From assembly GCA_015075625.1 (NCBI GenBank), contig JABTTZ010000002.1, positions 930,001 through 994,000 of the forward strand: a stretch of DNA of 64,000 nt, read 5' to 3'. Shown here in pieces: positions 26,304 through 37,187 of this stretch. This DNA comes from Anaerolineales bacterium (GTDB lineage: Bacteria; Chloroflexota; Anaerolineae; Aggregatilineales; UBA2796). Positions within the stretch are counted from its first letter, which is position 1; every line of letters starts with the position of its first letter. A model generated the notes under the pieces. It was not told where the DNA came from and searched no databases. It worked only from the letters and a program-made list of their open reading frames with translations. Made by a program: the position numbers and the translations under genes.

Positions 26304-27074
26304 TTACCCCCCCGAAAGCCCGCCATCGACACAGACCGCCTGCCCGGTGATGAACGATGCCGCCTCAGAGAGCAAAAAAATCCCCATCGCTGCCGCTTCG
26401 TCAGGCGTCCCAAGCCGTTGCATCGGGTTTGTGGGCGTACTTTCTGCCCCGTCTTCTTCAATCTCTGCCACACAGAGCGCATTCACTCTCACCTTCAGGG
26501 GCGCAAGCTCCCCCGCTGCCTGACGGGTGAGGGCAATCAGTCCGGCTTTGCTGGCGACATACGCCGCCTGATTGGGGCGTGTACGCGCTAACCCATAGAC
26601 GCTGGCAAGGTTTAAAATTGCCCCGCCGCCTTCTTCTGCCATCACCCGCCCGGCAAGCTGCATCCCATAAAAGGCGGCGGTCAGGTTGACCTCTAGGATA
26701 CGCCGCCAATCGTAATCGTCCAGTTTTAGAAACGAGGATGCCCGCAGCACACCTGCCGCGTTGACAAATAGATGAAGGTGCGTAAAGGAATCGCGCATCG
26801 TTTCGATAAATCCCGCCATTTGGAATTTATTTGATATATCTGCCGCCCAGGGGAGCGCCCGCCCGCCGGCGTTCGTGATCGTCTCGGCAAGGGCATCGGC
26901 GCGATCTGGATTAATGTCGTTGACGCCCACCGCCGCACCCGCTGCGGCAAGGCGGAGCGCCAGCGCTCGCCCCACCCCTTCCCCCGCTCCGGTAACGAGA
27001 GCAACCTTCCCTTTTAGGTCGAAGGTGACGCCCGAAAACCCCGATGAGTATTTTGTGTGTGCCAATTTTGTCAC
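26304..27074 (-). CDS. SDR family NAD(P)-dependent oxidoreductase
   Basis: 256 residues of a classical short-chain dehydrogenase. Cofactor site VTGAGEGVGRALA, NAAG at the end of strand 4, catalytic Ser in LNLASVYGL, YVASK with Tyr/Lys, and the C-terminal FITGQAVCVDGGLSGG, as in FabG-type enzymes. An Asp after strand 2 (VNDINPD) favours NAD(H). The first ~17 residues are extra compared with FabG. Substrate unknown; it stands alone and converges on rtcB. Confidence 0.9.
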   Translation of the reverse strand: MTKLAHTKYSSGFSGVTFDLKGKVALVTGAGEGVGRALALRLAAAGAAVGVNDINPDRADALAETITNAGGRALPWAADISNKFQMAGFIETMRDSFTHLHLFVNAAGVLRASSFLKLDDYDWRRILEVNLTAAFYGMQLAGRVMAEEGGGAILNLASVYGLARTRPNQAAYVASKAGLIALTRQAAGELAPLKVRVNALCVAEIEEDGAESTPTNPMQRLGTPDEAAAMGIFLLSEAASFITGQAVCVDGGLSGG

Positions 27075-27150
27075 AAACCTTGCCTTTTAATTGTTAGGAT
27101 TGGTAAACTAGTTATGAACTGTTTCCCACCTCGTCAGATTAGGATGTGTA

Positions 27151-27702
27151 ATGGTGTCGAAGATGACCTCAGCAAAAACGTCCCTTAAATGCCCTGACTG
27201 CGCACATGAAAATATGCCGGGGGCGTTAATCTGTGCGAAGTGTTTTGCTTTGCTGGTAAGCGGAGTCCCTGCCGAAACATCAACCTTTATTCGCACCGGA
27301 AAAACAAAAGACCTTCCCGCACAACCGCCCGGCATTGCCACAGGCTCGTTATCCGCGCCCCAGCATCCGAATGCTGTTTCTTTGTACATCGCCAATACAA
27401 GCACACCGCTTGTGTTGTATATCCCCGATCAGGTCGTCTTGGGGCGTTATACAGCAAACCAGAACTCATCCATGCCCCTTGCCGATCTGACGCCGTACAA
27501 AGCCTATGGCTATGGGGTCTCGCGCCAGCACGCCCTTTTAAAACGAACGGGGAAGGGCTTGTGTGTGGAAGATTTGGCAAGTGCGAACGGCACATTTTTG
27601 AATGGGACGCGCCTGCCTCCCAACGCGCCGACGCTCATCCATAAAGGGGATCGTCTGACATTGGGACAATTGGAGATGGAAATCTACCTTTCAGAGGGGT
27701 AA
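27151..27702 (+). CDS. Zinc-ribbon and FHA domain protein
   Basis: 183 residues. The N-terminal double CxxC zinc ribbon (KCPDCAHENMPGALICAKC, residues 13-31) is followed by a linker. A C-terminal forkhead-associated domain spans ~90-180, with LGRY, SRQHA, DLASANGTFLNG and LIHKGDRLTLG. FHA domains bind phosphothreonine, so this is probably a reader in Ser/Thr kinase signalling. No kinase is adjacent. ATGs at 27151 and 27163 are both possible starts. Confidence 0.88.
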   Translation: MVSKMTSAKTSLKCPDCAHENMPGALICAKCFALLVSGVPAETSTFIRTGKTKDLPAQPPGIATGSLSAPQHPNAVSLYIANTSTPLVLYIPDQVVLGRYTANQNSSMPLADLTPYKAYGYGVSRQHALLKRTGKGLCVEDLASANGTFLNGTRLPPNAPTLIHKGDRLTLGQLEMEIYLSEG

Positions 27703-27742
27703 TCCCCTTTGTGTTGTTCTTGGCGAATTGCCTTTACACACC

Positions 27743-30157
27743 TTAGCCGGGCGGCACAAGATTAACCACCGTCACCCCATCGCCGCCTTCTTTTTCTTCT
27801 CCCCGTGTGTATTTGCTCACCAGCGGATGGGCATGCAGTACGTCACGAATTGCCTTGCGGAGCGCCCCCGTCCCTTTCCCATGAATGATCCGCACAAAGG
27901 GCAAGCCCGCCATGTATGCGGCGTCAAGGTAGCCATCGACCTTCTCTAGGGCATCTTCCACCCGTGCTCCCCGTAGATCAAGCTCTAGTCCGGGGGACGC
28001 TCCGCGCTCGGAGCGGTTTTCCCGCGCCTTTTCTTTCCGTTCGCTCTCACCCCGCCGCTCTACTTCGTCCAGTTTTGCCCGCACGCGCAAGCGCCCTACT
28101 GCTACCTCAATGTCTGACGCCGTGACTTCCGTCACCTCGCCCTCTGCCTTCAGAGGCAGCACCCACACGCGCTCACCCAGACGGTACTTTGGCGCATCAT
28201 CTTCGGGAAGGCGCAGATCAAGCGTTTCTGGCGCGGGGAGAAGATCAATCGATGGTTTTAGGTTGAACGCCGATTCCTCCAAGCGTTTGATCGCCTCAAT
28301 CGGCTGAGCGGCGGTCTGCAACTTCTGGCGCATCCCGCGAATTTCCTTGCGCAGATCCTCCAATTCCCGATCCGCAATGCGGCGGGCAGTGGCAAGCGTA
28401 TCGCGCTGCTCGCGTTCCACCTCGTCTAGCCGCTGGCGCAGTTCGCGGACAAGCCCATCAGCTTTCTCTTGTTGGGCAACAGCCGCATTGCGGGCGTTGC
28501 GCGTTTCCTCACGGGTGCGTTGCAGTTCGTCCAGCAGATCGTCCGCAATCAGGTCTTCCGTCCCTACCATCGCCCGCGCCCGCTCAATAATTGCCTCTGG
28601 CAAGCCGATCCGTTTGGCAATGGCAAGGGCATTCGAGCGTCCCGGTATTCCAACAACGAGACGGTACGTTGGACGCAGCGTTTGAACATCAAATTCAACA
28701 GAGGCGTTGCGAACTCCCTTGTAGGATTGGCTGAAGATTTTCAGTTCGGGGTGATGCGTCGTCACCAGCGTCGTCACACCCCGTTCGAGGAGGTCAATCA
28801 GGATCGCCCGCGCCAACGCCGACCCTTCTGCTGGGTCTGTTCCCGCCCCCAGTTCGTCCAAGATTACCAGAGAACGCCGTGATGCCTCATTCAGAATATG
28901 GATAATATTCGTCATGTGCGAACTAAAGGTGGAGAGGGATTGCTCAATGCTTTGTTCGTCGCCAATATCGGCGTAAATGGCGTCAAAAACGGAGAGTTCC
29001 GCCCCGTCGTTGGCGGGGATGTGCAGCCCACATTGTGCCATAAGGATGAGCAGCCCCGTCGTTTTCAGGGCGACGGTCTTTCCGCCTGTGTTGGGTCCGG
29101 TAATCACCAGCGCATAGGTTTGGGGGTCAAGAGCGAGGTCAAGGGGGACGACAGTGCGGGGGTTCAAGAGTGGGTGTCGCGCCCCCTCAAGACGGATGGT
29201 GCCGCCCGGATGTTTATCGTCGTGGGTGATTTCGGTGATGTCGCGGAAGTCTACCAAACGGGGGGCGGTTGCTTTCAGGCTGAGCGCGTAGCGGGCTTTG
29301 GCGAAGATCATGTCGAGTTCTGCCAAGCCTTCAACGGTGGCGATGATGTACTCCACCTCCCCTGCCACAATCTCCGAAATATCCCGTAAAATCCGCCGAA
29401 TTTCGTCTTCCTCGGCAAGCTCTAGTTCGCGAACGGCGTTGTTTAATTCCACCGTTGCCAACGGCTCAATAAAGAGAGTTGCCCCGCTGGAGGAGCTATC
29501 ATGGACGATGCCGGGAATACGCCCCTTAAACTCCGCCCGCAAGGGGACGACATAACGCCCGTTGCGTTGGGTGACAAGCTGCTCTTGAAGGTATTTCGCA
29601 TTATTGGAATTCGTGATCAGGCTGTTCAGTTTCGCTTGGAGGCGTTCGGAGGCGATGCGCATGTCCCGACGAATCAGCGCCAGTTTGGGCGAGGCACTGT
29701 CATAGATGCTGCCGTTGTCATCAATGGCGCGGCTGATCTCACCCTGTAAGCCGGCGCATTCTTCCAAGCGTTCGGCAATGCCCCCCAACGCCGAAAATTG
29801 GTGGCGCAGCCGCCCTAGTGTCCGTTTTAGGGTCGTGGCGCGGCGGAGCGTCCCGCGAATGTCAAGGAGCATCTGCGGCTCAAGGACAATCCCGCGTGTG
29901 GCTTGAACGGCTGCCTCACGGACATCCCGCGCCCCGCCTAGCGTAATGTCCGATTTCGCTTCAAGGAGCGTGCGTGCCTCTGTTGTCTGCTGCTGCCAAT
30001 CACGCACCTCCCGAATATCCGCCGAGGGGCGCAAGGCGCGGATCAGTTCAGCGCCCGCAGAAAAGCTGCTATGGGCGGCGAGTTGGTCTAAGATTTTCGG
30101 CAGTTCCAAGACATGCGCCGATTTTTCGTCCATCATCAACCCTGTGACTGTCACCAC
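27743..30157 (-). CDS. mutS2: Endonuclease MutS2 with C-terminal Smr domain
   Basis: 804 residues. MutS-type core and lever helices are followed by the ATPase (Walker A ITGPNTGGKTVALKTTG near 345; Walker B VILDELGAGTDPAEGSALA). A coiled coil (~510-640), a KOW-like segment and the Smr nuclease (~725-804: LELDLRG; HGKGTGALRK) complete it. It lacks the mismatch-recognition domain of MutS1, as usual. MutS2 is known to suppress recombination in some bacteria and to split collided ribosomes in Bacillus. The GTG at 30157 has AAGGGT upstream; ATG at 30136 is an alternative. Confidence 0.95.
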   Translation of the reverse strand: MVTVTGLMMDEKSAHVLELPKILDQLAAHSSFSAGAELIRALRPSADIREVRDWQQQTTEARTLLEAKSDITLGGARDVREAAVQATRGIVLEPQMLLDIRGTLRRATTLKRTLGRLRHQFSALGGIAERLEECAGLQGEISRAIDDNGSIYDSASPKLALIRRDMRIASERLQAKLNSLITNSNNAKYLQEQLVTQRNGRYVVPLRAEFKGRIPGIVHDSSSSGATLFIEPLATVELNNAVRELELAEEDEIRRILRDISEIVAGEVEYIIATVEGLAELDMIFAKARYALSLKATAPRLVDFRDITEITHDDKHPGGTIRLEGARHPLLNPRTVVPLDLALDPQTYALVITGPNTGGKTVALKTTGLLILMAQCGLHIPANDGAELSVFDAIYADIGDEQSIEQSLSTFSSHMTNIIHILNEASRRSLVILDELGAGTDPAEGSALARAILIDLLERGVTTLVTTHHPELKIFSQSYKGVRNASVEFDVQTLRPTYRLVVGIPGRSNALAIAKRIGLPEAIIERARAMVGTEDLIADDLLDELQRTREETRNARNAAVAQQEKADGLVRELRQRLDEVEREQRDTLATARRIADRELEDLRKEIRGMRQKLQTAAQPIEAIKRLEESAFNLKPSIDLLPAPETLDLRLPEDDAPKYRLGERVWVLPLKAEGEVTEVTASDIEVAVGRLRVRAKLDEVERRGESERKEKARENRSERGASPGLELDLRGARVEDALEKVDGYLDAAYMAGLPFVRIIHGKGTGALRKAIRDVLHAHPLVSKYTRGEEKEGGDGVTVVNLVPPG

Positions 30158-30450
30158 GTTGACCCTTTGTGACCCCTAAAAACCTTTTCAGAATTCGCTC
30201 AGTATTCCAGAGGAACGAAGGCTTGGCAAGGGGGAATATCTTTTCACAAGACATTTTCATAAAAAGAGAGTGTAGCGCAGAGCGCGTAAAAGGGGACAGA
30301 TAGACTTGAAGGATACAGCAGCAGCCAGTCATATAGCTACCTATTAAGTTACATACAGACCATCCCCCCTACTTAGCCCTTTCCGCCCACTTAGCTCACC
30401 ATCCTGCCGCATCTGTACGCTGCTACCATGCCCACAGGTCATCTCCCATT

Positions 30451-30650
30451 CAAATGCTCTTTTTACCCACCTATGCCCCCTCGCTCAATCCCCTTGAAAA
30501 ACTCTGCGCCGGCTTCGCCAAACCGTGCTTCACCTGCATCGGTTAGCTGAGGCTTGGTCGGAACTCAAGCAGCGTCTCCTAGACTTTATGTCCCAAGTTC
30601 AAACCGGTTCGCCTGATCTGCTTCGTTATGTCGGTTTATTGCCTTACTAA
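30451..30650 (+). pseudogene. IS630-type transposase remnant (C-terminus, frameshifted)
   Basis: Conceptual translation gives LFLPTYAPSLNPLEKLC, the conserved region around the last catalytic acidic residue of IS630/Tc1-mariner DDE transposases. After one missing base at about 30506 the next frame gives RRLRQTVLHLHRLAEAW and ends RYVGLLPY at the TAA 30648-30650. The N-terminal three quarters are missing or unrecognisable upstream (30180-30450). It cannot be active. Confidence 0.72.
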
Positions 30651-30797
30651 CTCACCTTACGCAGTTGGGTTTGTTCACCCCGTATTCGTCGAAAGGGGCA
30701 GTTTGAGGGGGGCTTCCCCCTCAAAAAAGTGCATTCCCCTCTCCCGCCACGCGAGAGAGGGGGTTAGGGGGTGAGGGTCTGTGCGTAAGGTGAGTTA
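30648..30797 (-). mobile_element. MITE (repeat family A, copy 3) with 16-bp perfect inverted ends and TA duplication
   Basis: Ends are TAACTCACCTTACGCA at 30648-30663 and TGCGTAAGGTGAGTTA at 30782-30797, perfect inverse complements that include a TA on each side. TA duplication is the hallmark of IS630/Tc1-mariner insertion. The 120-bp interior is an inverted copy of the element at 24476 (GTATTCGTCGAAAGGGG and the GAGGGGG/CCCCCTC hairpin). It landed inside the stop codon of the IS630 remnant, recreating TAA. The flank beyond holds GCTTTAGCGGCGGG (30813-30826), a fragment of hairpin family D. The rest to 30955 shows nothing recognisable. Confidence 0.82.
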
Positions 30798-30955
30798 CTA
30801 ATTTGTTAAAGAGCTTTAGCGGCGGGATCATGCGTTATTCCGCGTTTTCCTTGTGTTGGTACTTAGTGGCATAGGGCGCACAATAACGATAAATCAGTGC
30901 GCCCCAACAATGCCCATGCACGCTGCCCCTCGCCTCTTGCAAGCGAGGGAGTAGG

Positions 30956-32146
30956 TTACTTGTCGTTCAGCGCCACAACGCCCGGAAGCGCCTGCCCTTC
31001 TAGCAGTTCCAAACTTGCCCCCCCGCCCGTTGAGATGTGCGTGAGCATGTCCTCTAACCCTGCCTGACTGACCGCCGCCGCCGAATCCCCCCCGCCGATG
31101 ATCGTCAGCGCCCCGCGTGGGGTCAGCCCCGCCAAGACTTGCGCAATACTGTTCGTCCCATGCGCAAAACTCGGCATCTCGAAAACGCCCATCGGTCCGT
31201 TCCAGACAATTGTCTTGGCATCGACAAGGATGGTGATGAATTTGGCGACAGACTTCGGTCCAATATCGAGGATTTGCCAGCCCTCTGGCACATCAGCGCT
31301 GGTGGGGGCGATTTTCGTCTGCGCGTCGTTTTTGAAGGCATCGGCGATCACCGCGTCTACGGGCAGAACGAGCTTTCCGCCAGCTTTGGCAAGCAGCCCC
31401 TTTGCCGTCTCCACTGCCTCTGCCTCAACGAGTGATTTTCCCATCGCCCGCCCTTGCGCAGCGAAAAAGGTGTTCGCCATCCCGCCCCCAATGAGGACGT
31501 GATCGGCTTTGCTCAGCAGCGCCTCGATCACCTTGATTTTGTCGGAAACCTTCGCCCCGCCGAGGATCGCCACAAGGGGGCGCTTCGGGTTTTCCAGCGC
31601 TGTTGCCAGATAATCTAGTTCCTTTTCCATCAGCAGACCGGCAACAGCGGGGAGCAGCTTCGCCACCGCCTCCGTAGAGCTATGCGCCCGATGCGCCGAC
31701 CCAAAGGCATCGTTCACAAAGATATCCCCATAACGGGCAAATTTCTTCGCCAACTCAGGATCATTTTTCGTTTCGCCGGGGAAAAAGCGGGTGTTCTCTA
31801 GCAGAATCACGCTGCCCTCGGCGGCATTATCCGCCTGCTTGTAGCTCGTTTCGGCAAAGGGGTCTTCAAGGAATACCACCGCTTGCTGAAGTAATTTCTG
31901 GAGCGCCTGCGCCACCGGACGCATGGAGAATTTTGGATCGGGGACGCCATCTTTCGGGCGTCCGAGGTGGCTCATCAGAACGACAGAACGGGGATTCTGC
32001 GCCAGGATTGCCTTCAGTGTCGGAAGGGCAGCGGTGATGCGCGTATCGTCGGTGATCTTCCCATCTTCCAGCGGGACGTTGAAATCAACCCGCACAAGGA
32101 CGCGCTTTCCACCGAGGGCAAGATCGCGAATTGTTTTTTTATTCAT
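30956..32146 (-). CDS. pgk: Phosphoglycerate kinase
   Basis: 396 residues, standard length. Catalyses 1,3-bisphosphoglycerate + ADP to 3-phosphoglycerate + ATP. N-domain motif [46 protein letters not shown]-domain [10 protein letters not shown], the nucleotide site NGPMGVFE and [12 protein letters not shown], then [15 protein letters not shown]. Located 118 nt downstream of gap on the same strand, the usual glycolytic gap-pgk operon. AAAGGT precedes the ATG. Confidence 0.97.
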   Translation of the reverse strand: MNKKTIRDLALGGKRVLVRVDFNVPLEDGKITDDTRITAALPTLKAILAQNPRSVVLMSHLGRPKDGVPDPKFSMRPVAQALQKLLQQAVVFLEDPFAETSYKQADNAAEGSVILLENTRFFPGETKNDPELAKKFARYGDIFVNDAFGSAHRAHSSTEAVAKLLPAVAGLLMEKELDYLATALENPKRPLVAILGGAKVSDKIKVIEALLSKADHVLIGGGMANTFFAAQGRAMGKSLVEAEAVETAKGLLAKAGGKLVLPVDAVIADAFKNDAQTKIAPTSADVPEGWQILDIGPKSVAKFITILVDAKTIVWNGPMGVFEMPSFAHGTNSIAQVLAGLTPRGALTIIGGGDSAAAVSQAGLEDMLTHISTGGGASLELLEGQALPGVVALNDK

Positions 32147-32264
32147 AGGGTATGACCTTTCATCAGGGGTAGAGGGGCAAAACGACTCTCAAAACGCCAC
32201 CCCCTTTGCCGCACTAGGGGGAAAGGGGGTGGGAGGGTTGGGGCTGCGCTCTGCCTATCGCGGC

Positions 32265-33314
<1,050 letters not shown>

Positions 33315-33319
33315 TTAGG

Positions 33320-33454
33320 TTAGAACAATTGGTAGATGAATGGAGACATGGCGCTGCCGCTTGTCACGCCCAAAAGAAGAAGCCCAATGATGAGGAAAAC
33401 CGGCATAAACCCCGGAAAGAGCAAGAGCAATAAAAACAAAAGCCATGTTGCCAT
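33320..33454 (-). CDS. Possible small hydrophobic membrane peptide (44 aa)
   Basis: From ATG 33454, with AAGGATGG about 10 nt upstream, a 44-residue peptide starts MATWLLFLLLLLFPG and continues as one or two hydrophobic helices (MPVFLIIGLLLLGVTSG). The frame stays open upstream, but that part is charged and unlike any family. It lies just upstream of gap on the same strand. Real small membrane protein or chance; undecided. Confidence 0.35.
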   Translation of the reverse strand: MATWLLFLLLLLFPGFMPVFLIIGLLLLGVTSGSAMSPFIYQLF

Positions 33455-33705
33455 TGTGTACCATCCTTGTTTAACGGAAGCGAGTATACCACGACGCCAT
33501 TTAGAAGGGATGGCGATCTTACGCCCCTTTCCGTGACATTCCTCACCTGCGCCCTTAAACCTGCCGACACAGCGTGCCAGAATCAATGGGTTCGTTTTTT
33601 TGCCCAAAGACGGCAGAACGGCGGGATTAAGGGTATGCTTACCTCCACAGACAACGGTGTACCGCGTACCCTGCTATCCTAAAGTATCGTCACAGGTTCG
33701 CCACT

Positions 33706-34551
33706 ATGCACGGTTTTCCTTTTGCCCTTCTCGGTTTTGCCTTCGGCGTGCTGCTCAATGTGCTGGCGGATTATCTGGCGGCACGGCGACACTATCAGAC
33801 CGCCAAAAACAGCCCCTTCAGCACGCTGAAACCCACCCCGCCGCACCTCCGCCCCCGTTGGGATGACGGGCACACCGCCCCTCTCTATGCATGGTCGGAA
33901 GTTGTCGGCGCTCTGCGGGGGAAAACCCCCTTTCATCCCCCGCGCCATGTGCGTCGCCTTGCGGTGGAAGTGGGCATGGCGGCGCTCTGGTGGGGGCTGG
34001 CGGTGGGCTATGGTGAGCGCCCTTTCTTCCCTTTTTACCTCCTCTACAGCGCTGTTTTTGTCCTCTGCGTGGTCAGCGATATTGAACAGCGTTGGCTCTA
34101 TGACGAGGGGCTGATGGTGGGGGCGCTTGCGGCTGTGATCGAGGCGCTCTTTGTCCAGCGGCTGCCCTTTCAAGAGATGCTTGGGGGTGGAATTCTCGCC
34201 GCGTTGGTCGCCTATGCTGTCTATCTCGGCGGCATTCTCTTTGGGGTCGTCTTAGGGCGGCGCGGAAACGCCGTCGGGCGGACGATTTTCGGCTTTGGCG
34301 ATGTGAAACTGGCGGCGGTGGGCGGGCTGCTTTTAGGGACGAATGCCTTTGGCATGGCGCTTCTGCTGGCAGGGATAAGCGCTGGCATGGCGGCGCTGGC
34401 GGTGATCATCCGCCGCTGGTTGAGCAAACGAAAGGGGCGGCGCTTCAGCGCCATTCCCTATGCGCCCCATTTGGTGCTAGGCATTGCCCTCGTCTTGTAC
34501 ATGCCCGATCTCGCCCTAACCATCTTATGGACGATTGTTTCGCTGGTGTGA
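33706..34551 (+). CDS. Prepilin peptidase (A24 family)
   Basis: 281 residues, about eight hydrophobic segments. Both aspartates of the A24 type IV prepilin peptidases are present: CVVSDIEQRWLYD (~120) and FGFGDVKLAAVGGLLLG (~195). The N-terminal cytoplasmic loop contains LRPRWDD but not the CxxC pairs of the methyltransferase domain, so methylation of the cleaved prepilin is doubtful. It would process type IV pilin-like leader peptides at the membrane. No pilin or pilus assembly genes are next to it. Confidence 0.88.
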   Translation: MHGFPFALLGFAFGVLLNVLADYLAARRHYQTAKNSPFSTLKPTPPHLRPRWDDGHTAPLYAWSEVVGALRGKTPFHPPRHVRRLAVEVGMAALWWGLAVGYGERPFFPFYLLYSAVFVLCVVSDIEQRWLYDEGLMVGALAAVIEALFVQRLPFQEMLGGGILAALVAYAVYLGGILFGVVLGRRGNAVGRTIFGFGDVKLAAVGGLLLGTNAFGMALLLAGISAGMAALAVIIRRWLSKRKGRRFSAIPYAPHLVLGIALVLYMPDLALTILWTIVSLV

Positions 34552-34601
34552 GCGCAGCAAAGGCATAACACCCCGCTGACCATGAAAGGAATGAATGACT
34601 G

Positions 34602-35648
34602 ATGTCCCAAACAAGACCCCCCTCGGCGGCAGCCCCTCTGAAGGTGATACAGGTTGGTATTGGCAACATGGGAGATGTCTGGCTGCAAACAGTGCGGCAG
34701 TCAGCTAATGTGGTATTTTCAGGCTTTGTTGAGGTGAATTCGGCAATTGCTGAGCAGCAAGCCGCCCGCTATGACTTGGATCGATCCACCATCTTTGATT
34801 CACTGGACAAAGCGCTGGCAAACGTCGAGGCAGAGGCGATCATTGATGTTGCCCCGCCGCAGTTCCGCAAACCCATTGCCCTCACCGCCTTCGCCAAAGG
34901 GCTGCCCGTCTTGGCGGAAAAGCCCCTCGGCGAATCCTATGCGGATGCGTTGGCAATTGCCGAACAGTCCGCCGCCACAGGTCTGCTGCACCTCACTGCC
35001 CAGAACTACCGCTACAACGCCCAAGTTCAAACCATGAAACAGATTCTTGATTCTGGCGTGCTTGGGGCAATTGGCTTTATCACGGTGGATTATTACAAGG
35101 GTCCGCGTTTCGGCGGCTTTCGCGCTGAGATGCGCTACCCCTTGATCGTTGATATGGCGATCCACCACTTCGACATGATGCGTTACCTGATTGGCAAAGA
35201 GCCGCAGTCTGTCTATGGGCGCAGTTGGCGTCCGGCATGGGGCTGGAATCGCGGGGAGGATTCCGCCGCGCTCTCCTTTGCCTTTGCTGGCGGGGTGATC
35301 GTTTCCTACACCGGATCGTGGGCGTCCGAGGTGAAAACGACGCCATGGAACGGCAATTGGCGCATTGAGTGTGAACGGGGGGTACTCTCGCTAGAGGACG
35401 ACACCGTGTTCATTGCCATGCGTCCGACGGGGGAAGGTCAGGAAGGTCAGCCCGCTAGCGAAAGGAAAGAAATCCCCTTGTTGGTGCTGCCTTACAGCGG
35501 ACAGGGCTACCTTCTTCAGGAATTTTACGGGGCGATCCGGCATGGCAGCGCGGCGATCACCACTTGTCATGATAATGTGCGCTCATTGGCGATGGTGTTC
35601 CAGACGATTGCCTCCTTCGAGACCGGGCTGCCAGTGACCTTTTCGTGA
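34602..35648 (+). CDS. Gfo/Idh/MocA family oxidoreductase
   Basis: 348 residues. N-terminal Rossmann fold (VIQVGIGNMGDVWLQ), then IIDVAPPQFRKPIALTAF and AEKPLGES containing the usual Glu-Lys-Pro motif, followed by the GFO_IDH_MocA C-terminal alpha/beta domain with DMAIHHFDMMRYLIG. Such enzymes oxidise or reduce sugars, inositols or their aldehydes with NAD(P). Substrate not deducible. It follows prepilin peptidase by 50 nt with no functional tie. Confidence 0.9.
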   Translation: MSQTRPPSAAAPLKVIQVGIGNMGDVWLQTVRQSANVVFSGFVEVNSAIAEQQAARYDLDRSTIFDSLDKALANVEAEAIIDVAPPQFRKPIALTAFAKGLPVLAEKPLGESYADALAIAEQSAATGLLHLTAQNYRYNAQVQTMKQILDSGVLGAIGFITVDYYKGPRFGGFRAEMRYPLIVDMAIHHFDMMRYLIGKEPQSVYGRSWRPAWGWNRGEDSAALSFAFAGGVIVSYTGSWASEVKTTPWNGNWRIECERGVLSLEDDTVFIAMRPTGEGQEGQPASERKEIPLLVLPYSGQGYLLQEFYGAIRHGSAAITTCHDNVRSLAMVFQTIASFETGLPVTFS

Positions 35649-35684
35649 ATCATTGGGAGTCGAGCGGACACCCTCGCCACGCCT

Positions 35685-36590
35685 TTACGCCTTGCGCGAA
35701 CGGGTGACCAACCATGAAAGCAAGCGCTGTCGCTGGCGACGGCGGCGCACCCGCTTGAGCAGTTCAAACAACGAGGCACGTCCGCCATACCGTTTTTTCA
35801 GCGCCTCCTCTTGGCGCATCAGCCAGACGTAAAAATCGGTAGGGGTATACGAGGGAAACAAGGTGCTTATATCGGTTTCCCCCATCAGTTGAAGGATCGG
35901 TTCGTACTGCATGTCATACCACGCGGCAACGGCATCCTGATAAGGGATTTCAACCTCGTCAATGCATTCCAACGCCTCCTGATAGGCGGCGATCTGGCAA
36001 AGAATTTCGAGGTAGCCGCCCGCCCGTGTCAATTCAACCTGCGCATCGGGGCGAAGGCGATCAAGATGCGTCGTTTCGAGGAAATCACGCCGTTCCCCCG
36101 CCACCAAAAGGGCGTCTATGTCAGACATCTCTTGAAGTTCGTCGGAAGATACAGGCAGGGTATCTATATACTCCCACACATAGGCTTCGATTGTCTCCGC
36201 CTTAAAATGATGGGCGACGGAAATTCGGTGGTTGCCATCTTTCACAAAGTACCACTCGCCCACCTTGTAGAGTTCAACGGGCGGCGCTCCCCCCCGTGTG
36301 AACGCCAAATTCAAAGCGGCAACCTGAATCCAGCGATCTCGGTTGAAATCACGCATGGGAAGAAAAGCGCGGTTAAAATCATGGTAGCGTCCAAAACTGC
36401 CCACAATCTTGTTTAGGGGGATGATCTGCACGCCGCGATAGACAGAATTCCTCAGGTGAAGGCGATCCACAACCTCTTGGAAGTTTAACAGGGGGTGGGT
36501 GCGTCCGAGGGTGAAAAACCGCGACCAAAACGCCTTCCACCGGGCGCTTTTCCATGCGCTGACAGCTTCAGGTGGGTAGGTACTCGACAT
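35685..36590 (-). CDS. ParB-like nuclease-fold protein
   Basis: 301 residues. The central part has the ParB/Srx-like signature: IQVAALNLAF, VELYKVGEWYFVKDGNHRISVAHHF (the DGNHR motif), then IEAYVWEYIDTLP. N- and C-terminal helical parts are unassigned, and the C-terminus is very basic (RRRRQRQRLLSWLV). The DGNHR motif binds nucleotide (CTP) or forms a nuclease site in relatives, but no ParA partner is nearby and the fold is also used by stand-alone regulators. Function open. Confidence 0.7.
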   Translation of the reverse strand: MSSTYPPEAVSAWKSARWKAFWSRFFTLGRTHPLLNFQEVVDRLHLRNSVYRGVQIIPLNKIVGSFGRYHDFNRAFLPMRDFNRDRWIQVAALNLAFTRGGAPPVELYKVGEWYFVKDGNHRISVAHHFKAETIEAYVWEYIDTLPVSSDELQEMSDIDALLVAGERRDFLETTHLDRLRPDAQVELTRAGGYLEILCQIAAYQEALECIDEVEIPYQDAVAAWYDMQYEPILQLMGETDISTLFPSYTPTDFYVWLMRQEEALKKRYGGRASLFELLKRVRRRRQRQRLLSWLVTRSRKA

Positions 36591-36693
36591 CGTAGGGCGC
36601 TTCCTCTTGTAGACACCGAATTATACCGACAGGGTGAGATGTTAAGCAAGACGACCCACCCTTTAGAGAAACCCAAAAAGGCAGCTAGACACA

Positions 36694-37167
36694 ATGTTCA
36701 CCAACCTATCGAATACACCAGAAACGCCCCAAGCAGACGAGCAATCCGAACCCCCACCCCATCTCCGCCCACAAAACCGCTGGCGACGGCGCATCGGGCG
36801 GGTGGGCTGCGCCATCCTCTTGATCCCCTGGTTCGCCCTCATGCTGACCCCTTGCCTTGTTCTGACCTTGGCGTTCCAGCGCGAAATTACCCTGACCCAC
36901 AGCGATCTCCCCCACCACGCCTTCCGTGTGTGGCTGATCCAAGAGCGCGACGCGCAGGGGTTGGCGGTGGTCACCTCGCGGCGGGTGGAGATCACCACGC
37001 CGGAGCCGCTGGCGTGCGTGGTCTACGATGTACGGTTTTTCCTCTGGGGTGGAGACGCCGAAAAAGCGGGCGCAAAGCCTGTCCATAGCTGCGAGTGTTT
37101 CACTCGCAGCGAATCAACATGGCGTTCCCGTTTGACGGGTGAAACGGCGTGCCGCGCTGCCGAATAG
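36694..37167 (+). CDS. Hypothetical single-pass membrane protein
   Basis: 157 residues. A polar, proline-rich cytoplasmic start (PPPHLRPQNRWRRRIG) precedes one strong hydrophobic helix (CAILLIPWFALMLTPCLVLTLAF), then an exterior part with RVWLIQERDAQGLAVV and VVYDVRFFLW. The positive-inside rule supports this topology. Not recognised as a known family. It ends about 20 nt before a copy of repeat C; its last ~15 residues may derive from repeat-related sequence. Confidence 0.55.
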   Translation: MFTNLSNTPETPQADEQSEPPPHLRPQNRWRRRIGRVGCAILLIPWFALMLTPCLVLTLAFQREITLTHSDLPHHAFRVWLIQERDAQGLAVVTSRRVEITTPEPLACVVYDVRFFLWGGDAEKAGAKPVHSCECFTRSESTWRSRLTGETACRAAE

Positions 37168-37187
37168 GGACGTAAAGGGGGCATCGT

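Noticed and set aside
36495-37088. 197-codon plus-strand frame overlapping the ParB-like gene start and the membrane protein
   Set aside because: Low-complexity Arg/Pro-rich translation; the overlapping frame at 36694 has a proper transmembrane protein pattern.
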